Positions 19,169 to 25,832 of a stretch of DNA of 25,832 nt are shown here, one piece after another; the first letter of the stretch is position 1; every line of letters starts with the position of its first letter. The stretch is from contig WKLE02000690.1 in the NCBI GenBank assembly GCA_014885115.2, forward strand, positions 2,494 through 28,325. The letters are read 5' to 3'. The notes below the pieces were generated by a model. The model made no database searches and was not told the origin of the DNA. It saw only the letters and a program-made list of their open reading frames with translations. Source of the stretch: Asterionellopsis glacialis. Its lineage: Eukaryota; Bacillariophyta; Plagiogrammaphyceae; Rhaphoneidales; Asterionellopsidaceae. Both the position numbers and the translations under genes were made by a program.

Positions 19169-19448
19169 TCAGGGGCATGCAACAACCATCTGTATGCGTG
19201 CCTTTTTTTTACTGGCTGGCAAACTGTTCCAAAAATTCATGACCTCCTGGTAAGTTTCCACGTAGAATTCTACAGAACCATCAGACGACAAAAAAGATTC
19301 CATTCCGTTGCATCTCAATGCCTTGCTGATGCCAACAAAATAATAAAAAATGACAGGCCGATCATGAAGCTTACCCGAAAGTGCCGCGAGGAGAGAAAGC
19401 ATCACTAGAAGCGAGCAAGAGCAATGTATTGAAGATAGTGAACTTCAT
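19169..19448 (-). CDS. Small predicted plastid-targeted protein, two exons
   Basis: I propose exon 1 at 19448-19375 and exon 2 at 19325-19169, with a 49-bp intron (19374-19326) bordered by GTAAGC and a T-rich ..GCATCAG. Joining them gives 76 residues ending at TGA. Exon 1 encodes MKFTIFNTLLLLASSDAFSPR, a hydrophobic signal peptide with an A|FSP cleavage context followed by a basic residue: a typical diatom plastid presequence. The mature part would be only about 55 residues (with GMESFLSSDGSVEFYVETY and a basic SKKKAR), and no family was recognised. Without splicing, exon 1 stops at once (GGG TAA). The next downstream ATG, in a different frame at 19405, opens a longer but targeting-less frame, which I consider a by-product. 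The intron is short and there is no homology support. Confidence 0.5.
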
Positions 19449-19847
19449 CTTGTTTGACACAAATGTAATGAAAGATATTACGATCCGTTGGCAGAGAAGA
19501 CACCAACAAAGAACCAAGCACAAAGAAATTGTGTGTCTGATGTGTAGAATGTTTTTGGGATCCTCGTACCCTCCCTCCTCGTGGTTCTTTTTTATTTTTT
19601 GGGTGCGGCCCTATGAACCTACTGGATTGTAGGTGGCACCGTATTCATTATGTATCCTATGGTATCTTCGTAAACGAAGAGATTCCCATTCGTCAACAAG
19701 GCTGCAAGTAAGTGCGTTTGTGAAGGTGCGCGCGCCGCATACCCAATGAAAAACAGATGGCCGTAATGCCACCCCGTTTGCCAAGTATTCTCTGAATCAA
19801 AGTAAAAATAAAATTAGCTTCCATGTACTACGACATGACGTGTAACA

Positions 19848-19900
19848 CCAATGACAATTTTCTAAAATTCTAAAATATTTTTTTGAGAACTGTCATTGGT
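19848..19900. repeat. Inverted repeat with CCAAT in both arms
   Basis: Left arm 19848-19863 (accaatgacaattttc) and right arm 19885-19900 pair over 16 positions with about two mismatches, leaving a 21-base AT-rich loop. The outer ten bases (accaatgaca / tgtcattggt) pair perfectly. It may be a paired CCAAT-box element, a hairpin, or the remnant of a small inverted-repeat element. Confidence 0.65.
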
Positions 19901-19969
19901 TCCGGCTTTACTTATCGATCTCAAAATCGGAATTTAGAACGTGGGTGGGGTGTTGCCTCATTTTGTATT

Positions 19970-19995
19970 TGACGTCATTCTTGCGAGAGACGTCA
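19970..19995. promoter_or_regulatory. Paired CRE/bZIP-like sites (TGACGTCA)
   Basis: A perfect CRE palindrome tgacgtca lies at 19970-19977, and a near copy agacgtca at 19988-19995, 18 bp apart. A third related word, tgacgtgt, lies at 19837-19844. bZIP factors bind this motif. In Phaeodactylum, TGACGT and ACGTCA words upstream of a plastidial carbonic anhydrase gene act as CO2/cAMP-responsive elements. The position between two predicted plastid-protein genes fits such a role, but activity here is inference. Confidence 0.5.
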
Positions 19996-20564
19996 TAGCG
20001 TACATTTGCATACAAAATGTAAGTGCGATTCCGTCTTTGATGTAGACTTAGTATTAGTTTTACATACGAAAGAATTTGAGTAGAATTGTACCAATATCCT
20101 TACCCCTACGCATGGAGTTCCGAAGAAATCATCGGAATCTTGAATGAGTGGTTCCGAAAAAGAACAAGGAGGAAATTGGCAAAGAACTTGTCTGCGTTTT
20201 GTGTCTTTGATCCAACGGAACTAACCTGAACTCAAATAAGAGAGCGATGAGAACCCTCTTTTCAGGTTTGAAGATCCTGATTCGTTCCTCGTGCGCGCGA
20301 CATATCTTTTCTTTGTTTTTTGCTGTCTCGTTATTGACACCGCCAACGATTTCGTGCCCTGCGTAGATAGATCTCTTCAGCTTCGGGTCTTTCCTTTCGC
20401 ATCTAACACATCAATACTGTAAAACAAAATTTGAGAGAGAACTGCGTCCGCAAACAACGCACACGAAACCAGAGTGCGAACAATAAGCGCCTTTTAAAAG
20501 AGAAACAAGCAATTCTTCTAATCTACAAAGTTTGATAGCATCCTTCTGGTTGGAACAAGAAAAC

Positions 20565-21691
20565 ATGATTTTCCGTCAAGATACCGTACTTTTGATGTCA
20601 GTCCTTGCAGGGGTTGCTATGACTACCCAGGCATTTATGGTGCCATCTCAACATCATGGTCGTCCTTTAGCATTTGTGTCGGCACAATCATCATCCCAGC
20701 TTTTCATGTCGGAAAATAGTGATGTACCTGATGAGGAAGGATTAAATTTGGCAGCCGAGTTTGCTAAAATGGCAGGTGACCGTAACATTCAACTTGATGA
20801 TGATGATTTGTTAGACGAAGAGGAGGAGGATGAAGAGGAGGAGGATGGAGATGACGAAACAGAAGAAGATGAAATTAACATTCCCCAGGGTGCTATCAAT
20901 GCCTTTTTGGGATACGATACAGGTGATGTCGGTGATAAATTGGCTGGTAACGTTACATTGACGAATGATCAATTGTACAGTGAAGTGAAGGAACGTGTTT
21001 TAGATACAGCAGGTGGGTTTGTGGAATTGGTAGGTGGTGCACGTGATGATGATGATGACGAAGATGCGGAAGATGGTACACCCAAGGAATATAAGACACC
21101 TGAAACTGTACCTGATTCTGATTTAACTGCTGGTGAGGTCGTAGAAACTGTGTTGAAGGCATTGTTGCATAATGATGTACCAACCACAAATCGTGGTGTT
21201 GAAGTTTTATTTGGTTATTCAAGTCCAGGATCACAAATCAAAAACGAAGAAGGATTAACACCTGCTGAGTACGCTGACTTTTTAAAGGAAACAGAATACA
21301 AAGTCTTATTTGATCATGAAGAAGTGGTAAGTGCGAAAAGGTTACCATGGTGTTGTGAATGGATGTGGATATATGGATTGCTCTTTTATTTTTTTCTGCT
21401 GGAAACGGATGTCGTATTTATCACACTTGTTTTGCAGATCAGCCTTTTCTAATTTTTTTTTCTTTTGGCTTATTTGAATTGAATAACAAATAGACTGTTG
21501 ACAAGGGTGACTATTCCTTTGATGGAAAGAAAGCATTCTTTACGGCACGTCTTCGAGTTGGACCATCACCACTTGATTTTACTTCTGTCAACTTTATCCT
21601 TTCTACTACAGGACATGATGATGATGATTGTTGGCTTGTAGATTCTCTTCTTATTCGTCCTGAAGCCATGAGACGTAGGAGGAGGAGATAA
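20565..21691 (+). CDS. Plastid-targeted acidic protein, unknown function
   Basis: This two-exon gene has exon 1 at 20565-21326 and exon 2 at 21494-21691. The phase-0 intron, 21327-21493 (167 bp), has GTAAGT and a T-rich stretch ending ..AAATAG. The product is 319 residues. The ATG at 20565 (MIFRQDTVLLMSVLAG) is preferred over 20532, because it puts the signal peptide at the N-terminus with TQA|FMVPS cleavage, a diatom plastid context. A strongly acidic stretch (Asp/Glu runs) spans about 80-117. The conserved-looking C-terminal domain begins near 190: ETVLKALLHNDVPTTNRGVE, EYKVLFDHEE, then exon 2 with GKKAFFTARLR and WLVDSLLIRP. The layout is reminiscent of NTF2-like (DUF4864-type) domains, but I am not sure. 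The protein ends in six arginines. Unspliced reading gives a hydrophobic tail that is an intron artefact. Confidence 0.8.
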
Positions 21692-22356
21692 ACATAGAAA
21701 GCACAAACCTCATTGTGATGGATGATTACCAGTATGGCACATTTGTGACACACTAACTAGAAAATCTTGGTTGGGGGTAGATACGATAGATCATTGGTTC
21801 TTCACTGGTTGGAATATAGGGCATTTGCAGGAAATTTATAAAACATGTAAAGGAAAGGTTTGATCATGATTATAGCACTGTTCGTTATGTACATGAGCTA
21901 AAGTTTGAAATTTTAGAAAGGAATGTATACAAACTCGCTGTCAGAGAAGACCTGTAACATCATGAATGTAGACATTTTCATGTTTTTTTTGTTCTTGCTC
22001 TCAGTTCTAGGACTACTGAGCAACATCATGACTGACTGTAGACTTTCTTGTTCTTTTTTTTTTTGGTTCTCAGTTCTACTGAACTATTTTGGGAGGATTC
22101 TTTGTCCTTAGTCTGGCCGTCTATCGATATCATACTATGCAGATCACCAACACAAGGAGATACTTGAGCCCAATTTCCAACATTTTTGGATTCTTTTTCA
22201 AGATTTTTTTCATGTCTCGCTTTCAAAGTTGGGAGGAGTCATTTACATTCCATGCCCATGGTATTATAATATCCACAAGATCTATACAGTAGGGGGTCTC
22301 TAGTCGGTAATAAGCAGTATCAGCAACGTAGCTGCTCTCAATTCTCTCACTTTGAT
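21692..22356. other. Intergenic region with tandem duplication
   Basis: This is the 3' flank of the acidic plastid protein and 5' flank of the VHL-beta/PUB gene. A two-copy tandem repeat with 66-bp period lies at 21956-22085. Short open frames here (for example 21923-22111 and 22089-22292) arise from T-rich repeat DNA and show no domain. Confidence 0.5.
21956..22085. repeat. Two-copy tandem repeat, ~66-bp period
   Basis: Copy 1 (21956-22021) and copy 2 (22022-22085) share aacatcatga, tgtagac, a long T run, ggttctcagttct-like and actactga words in the same order, with several substitutions and small indels. Confidence 0.7.
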
Positions 22357-23997
22357 ATGGCATTCGATTGGATTCAAGAGTGGGTATCGGACCAAAATGG
22401 ATTATTTTACAAGTGGGTAGTTCGTGTTCTAGTAACGCTGGGAATTGCAGTAGTATGGCATATCATTATGGCAGTACGAGTTCGTCAAAATACTCCTTCT
22501 GTTGCATCTCGTCCAAAGCCATTGCAAGAAGACTGGAATCCAAATGCAACAACATCATCATCAGGAGCAGCAACGATGACGACGACCAATAGCAATAGCA
22601 ATAGCAAAAGTAATACTGAGGGAGTGGAGCAGTTGAGTGCACGCGAGAAATGGTTGCGGGATATGGAAGAAAAACAAAAACAAACAAAATTATCAGAAAA
22701 AGGTGATGAAGATGAAGATGACAACAAAGCACAGAAAGAGACAATAGAAGATTGGCAAAAAGTAGATAAAAATGAACTCACTCCGAACGAAGAGGCAACA
22801 ATAAGGAATACGAATACGAAATCTAACAAGAAATGCAAGCAACCTTGTGGAGGTGGTGGTAGTGAACGATCATCATTGTCATCATCACAGCCACGGTCAT
22901 CAATTGCTACAACTGAACGGAAGCCTCCTCCCATCAAAGCTAAAACAGGTGCTTATCCCGGGTTGAACGGTTTTCACCGATGGTACGATGTTGAAGCAAG
23001 TTTGTATCGGATTTATGTGACAGAAAAAGGTGCTGCATTACCATTCATTCCAAAGTCAGAACGTGGTCAAGTACAAGTAGAATTGCAAGTTACAAATCGT
23101 GCATCTGGGCCTATTGACGTATTCTGGGTAAATTATAAGGGAAATGAATCACCAAGAGGGTCAATGGCAGTGGGTAGTACATGGTTTCAAGTTACATGGA
23201 TTGGTCATCCATGGATTTTTCGATATAAGAATACAGGGGAACTTCTATTGCATTTTGTACCACATAAAATTACTCCTACAACTGAAGAGGTACCAACTGT
23301 TTCAGCTAAAGATTCCGATATAGGTGTACAGAGATTCTCCATTACAGCACCACACCCATCATCATATGAGGCAACAAGTATTGATGAAACTTGTGCTATT
23401 ATTGATCCTGTATTCCCTATTCATTTTGCAAACCCTACTGAAGCTGTGACGTGGTCATTACATCACATGACACGAATGAACTTCATGAATATAAATCTTC
23501 TTCAAAAGTATTTCAAAAACATCATATTACATCCCGAAGAAAAGAAATACCGTCAAATCCGTATAGCAAATGTAACCTTTTTTCGAGATGTTTGGAACAC
23601 AGCTGCTCGTGGTAAGTGCACAATCAGTAACAAAAGTGGTTGTTCGGATATAAATCAAAATCTTCTTTTTGTTTTTATTTTTGCTATTGTTAGTGGGTGT
23701 TGATTGCAGGATTTGCATCATTCGTTGCGAAAAATCTAATTTTTTTTGTTTTTATTTCGGTGACTTAATCTAGGTATTCTATTGGCCGCAGGTTTCGTTG
23801 AAAGTGGAGCTTATGCCGAGCTTGGAAGTGAAGATACATTACCTCGAGATCGTATCCAAGAATTGTCGATGATTCTAATGCGTCTTGAACAATGGAAAGG
23901 AAAGCGCGAACAGGAAGGGTCCTTGAGCCTAAACCAACCTTTGGGTGCTATAGATGGATTTGGAAGAGCCAATTTTGGTCGATCTGGCTTTAATTGA
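22357..23997 (+). CDS. Membrane-anchored protein with VHL-beta-like and PUB domains
   Basis: This two-exon gene has exon 1 at 22357-23611 and exon 2 at 23774-23997. The intron, 23612-23773 (162 bp), has GTAAGT and ..TAATCTAG in phase 1, and the product is 492 residues. A single hydrophobic segment lies at about 20-41 (WVVRVLVTLGIAVVWHIIMAV). Next comes a polar, low-complexity, charged linker to about 200. Residues 237-302 resemble the VHL beta domain (VTNRASGPIDVFWVNYKG, VTWIGHPWIF, LLHFVP), with Thr280, His284 and Trp286 matching the hydroxyproline-pocket triad Ser111, His115 and Trp117 of human VHL; the Tyr98 position is Arg. The C-terminal part spans the splice (LLQKYFKNIILHPEEKKYRQIRIANVTFF, then ILLAAGF in exon 2) and matches PUB domains, which bind the p97/CDC48 tail. 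It probably sits on a membrane, perhaps ER or mitochondrion, facing the cytosol. Role unknown. Confidence 0.8.
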
Positions 23998-24248
23998 AGA
24001 AGCACGAAAATATAAAGTAAAGACGCAAACTTTCCTTGAATATCTCTAGCATAAAGCTGCAATATAAACCGAAAGAACCAATAAAGAAAAAGCTTTCCAA
24101 TTAGTAAGGGAGCATTGAAAGATTTCAATTTCTCTATATGACTCTTCTTTGATCGACCGACAAGAAAAAAATGCAAAAGGGGGTACGGCTGCTGCAACCA
24201 CTGCTCACATCTAACAAACAACACATAAATAGATGCATCACAATTGAA

Positions 24249-25304
24249 TTACTCTTTGTCTTGGCAAACATCCTCTCCTTCAGAAGGTTCCAGCTCTACA
24301 CCATTTAAATGAGCGAAACGTCCCTTCTCTCGATCAAATACCATATCGTCTCGAGGCCAAGGCCATCCACCAAATTTAGTCCTTTGGTAATCAGAAAATG
24401 CTTGATTGATTTCAGCATTGGTATTCATCACAAATGGACCATATTGGGCGACCGGTTCATCAATTGGCTTCCCTTGGAGCATTAGAAATTCAGTTGGCTC
24501 GGAGCAACTATCGGACAACTCCAGGAGGACGTCTTTTGACCCATCCAGTGTTATGACTACCTTGTCTGTTACTTTCTTGCCGTCGACTTCAACCCCTTCC
24601 AGGCCTTCGATAAGAAATAATGAGCGATTCACATCCTCTTGGTTTGCCTTGGGTAGTGTCATGCTTCCTCCGGGGAGAATTGTAATATGCATAATTGCAA
24701 CGTCATTCAAAGGGTCGTTTGCCCAACTTGCAGGTGGTGGAGAATTTTGTGATTCAGGAGTTTGATCAAAGTAGTGACCGGCAAAAATAGTTACTTGTGC
24801 TTTTTCGTCCTCAGATTTCCACTTGGGAACTTGATTAGCCCAAAACATGGCGAACGATGGTTCCACCATTTTGTTTTTGCTGGGAAGATTGATCCAAATT
24901 TGGAAGAAACGGGTTTTGTTTTCCTTTTCTTTTTCAATCAGAGGGAACATTTCTGAATGAACAACTCCTTCACCTGCTGTCATCCATTGGACATCTCCCT
25001 GGCCGTACCTACCCGCATTTCCAACAGAATCAGCATGGTCTATAATTCCATCAATCGTGGCGGTAATAGTTTCGAAACCACGATGGGGGTGTTGTGGGAA
25101 GCCTGGTATTCTATCCCCATGGTACATTCGGTATGGTGCAGAGGGATTGAAATCTTGCCCATTTCCGCGGCGGGGTGCCTCCATTCGATCATTGCTGGCC
25201 TTCGGATAGTTGTCTTTGTGGTACACACAGAACAGAAAAGGGTCAGCTGTTGGGTACGGGCCCGTTCTTGGAAGAGTTCTGGAAGAGATAATGGCGCTGC
25301 TCAT
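24249..25304 (-). CDS. Pirin-family cupin protein
   Basis: This encodes 351 residues from the ATG at 25304 (MSSAIISSRTLPRTG). An in-frame ATG at 25328 adds eight residues (MIFANILK); I prefer 25304 because A at -3 gives a better initiation context. Numbered from 25328, the N-terminal cupin holds the metal ligands His80, His82 (PQHPHRGFET), His124 and Glu126 (EGVVHSEM), as in pirins. The C-terminal cupin ends with LMLQGKPIDEPVAQYGPFVMNT and IQxAFxDYQRTKFGGWPW-like features. Known pirins are iron-binding; some act as quercetin dioxygenases and others as transcription cofactors. The actual activity here is unknown. No targeting sequence is visible. It converges on the VHL-beta/PUB gene with about 250 bp between stops. 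Confidence 0.92.
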   Translation of the reverse strand: MSSAIISSRTLPRTGPYPTADPFLFCVYHKDNYPKASNDRMEAPRRGNGQDFNPSAPYRMYHGDRIPGFPQHPHRGFETITATIDGIIDHADSVGNAGRYGQGDVQWMTAGEGVVHSEMFPLIEKEKENKTRFFQIWINLPSKNKMVEPSFAMFWANQVPKWKSEDEKAQVTIFAGHYFDQTPESQNSPPPASWANDPLNDVAIMHITILPGGSMTLPKANQEDVNRSLFLIEGLEGVEVDGKKVTDKVVITLDGSKDVLLELSDSCSEPTEFLMLQGKPIDEPVAQYGPFVMNTNAEINQAFSDYQRTKFGGWPWPRDDMVFDREKGRFAHLNGVELEPSEGEDVCQDKE

Positions 25305-25328
25305 CTTCAAGATGTTTGCAAAGATCAT

Positions 25329-25832
25329 CTGAGATCATCGACACCTGCAACCGGTACCGTAGCTGTTGATTGTGGACGAGCACTCCTTTTAGAGAGTCCT
25401 TCTAGTCCTACCGGTAAACCTACGTCGTCTAGAGATACCAGGTAGAGGAACTCTCTCTATGACCTCTAGACTCTCTCTCTAGTCGTAGTCTACTCAAAGG
25501 CTATTTTTTTAAATTACATTCTATATCGCTCTCTAGACTAGTCCTAGCTAGAGAGGACCCTCTAGCTAGAAGACCTAGTCAGATGGAAAGATCGGATCTC
25601 TCTCTCTCTAGACGATAGACTAGTATAGAGAGAGGCGGTCCTCGACTGACTATTCAAGACTCGATAGATGACGATCGCGAAGCGCTCACATGGATGTCCT
25701 ACCTTACATGGCTGTACGCACCCGGTAGGACTATCAGAACTGATCGATATGGAACTGTTTTCTGGATAGATGTCTTAAATAAATGCTGACTGTTTTGGGT
25801 AGGTACTATCCATTAAATTCATATCCAATGTA
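25329..25832. repeat. CTAG/CT-rich palindromic tract, no gene seen
   Basis: From about 25340 to 25735 the DNA is packed with ctag, tcctag, gtac and (ct)n words. An 8-bp perfect inverted repeat (gtcctacc 25696-25703 / ggtaggac 25724-25731) has a 20-base loop. Words shared with other places include tcctaccggta (25406-25416, also 5959-5969) and ctagtcctag (25538-25547, also 9347-9356). It lies immediately upstream of the pirin start, so the pirin promoter must be inside or interleaved with this tract. The last 100 bp return to ordinary AT-rich sequence. Confidence 0.65.

Larger units (their letters stand above)
19449..20564. promoter_or_regulatory. Divergent promoter region between two predicted plastid-protein genes
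   Basis: This 1116-bp interval lies between the starts of the small plastid protein (minus) and the acidic plastid protein (plus). It holds a CRE/bZIP-like palindrome pair, a further TGACGT word, and an inverted repeat containing CCAAT on both arms, each listed separately. The frame at 19381-19632 runs antisense to exon 1 of the small gene and is not credible. Confidence 0.5.

Noticed and set aside
21327..21452. Hydrophobic C-terminal tail of the acidic plastid protein
   Set aside because: It is a read-through of the intron. Splicing GTAAGT to AAATAG gives a continuation with a coherent domain.
24957..25445. 162-residue plus-strand frame at the right end
   Set aside because: It is antisense to the pirin N-terminus and then runs into the repeat tract.
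1..25832. CRISPR array, tRNA, rRNA or prokaryotic operon
   Set aside because: No regularly spaced repeats, cloverleaf sequences or rRNA were seen, and the spliceosomal introns show nuclear eukaryotic DNA.

Overview
This window reads as nuclear DNA of a diatom, or a close photosynthetic stramenopile. Several predicted proteins begin with a signal peptide followed by an Ala-Phe cleavage context (SAFAP-, DAFSP- and QAFMV-like), the plastid-import presequence typical of diatoms. Genes lie close together on both strands. The few introns are short GT..AG introns of about 50-185 bp, and non-coding DNA is AT-rich. Retroelement remnants sit at one end. No tRNA, rRNA or CRISPR array was recognised. The species cannot be fixed from the sequence alone.

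Left end (1-3.2 kb): two dead retroelements lie head to head. A Ty3/gypsy pol (protease and reverse transcriptase) on the minus strand runs off the left edge. A plus-strand RNase H plus tyrosine recombinase remnant of DIRS-like type follows. Both carry stops and frameshifts, and key catalytic residues are lost in the gypsy copy. A pair of ~110-bp direct repeats and a small TPR-like gene follow (3.3-4.7 kb).

Central region (5.1-16.5 kb): a small membrane-anchored protein of unknown function; a two-exon Hsp90-type co-chaperone joining a TPR carboxylate clamp to an Aha1 N-terminal domain; an HExxH metallopeptidase carrying a VHL-beta-like domain, split by an apparent frameshift in an A7 run; a large membrane-anchored retinol saturase/carotenoid isomerase-like FAD protein; and a plastid-targeted TauD-type Fe(II)/2-oxoglutarate dioxygenase.

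Right region (17.3-25.3 kb): a class II DAHP synthase (entry to the shikimate pathway); a two-exon 76-residue predicted plastid protein whose first exon is too short to stand out as an ORF; a two-exon plastid-targeted acidic protein; a two-exon membrane protein with a second VHL-beta-like domain followed by a PUB (p97/CDC48-binding) domain; and a pirin. The right end is a CTAG/GTAC-rich palindromic tract whose motifs recur near 6.0 kb and 9.35 kb.

The most interesting signal is the presence, about 12 kb apart, of two otherwise unrelated proteins with VHL-beta-like domains. One is fused to a zinc metallopeptidase and one to a transmembrane anchor plus a PUB domain. Both keep the His and Trp of the hydroxyproline-binding signature of animal VHL. 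Together with the Hsp90 co-chaperone the window has a protein-quality-control flavour, but co-function is inference; diatom genes are not organised in operons.
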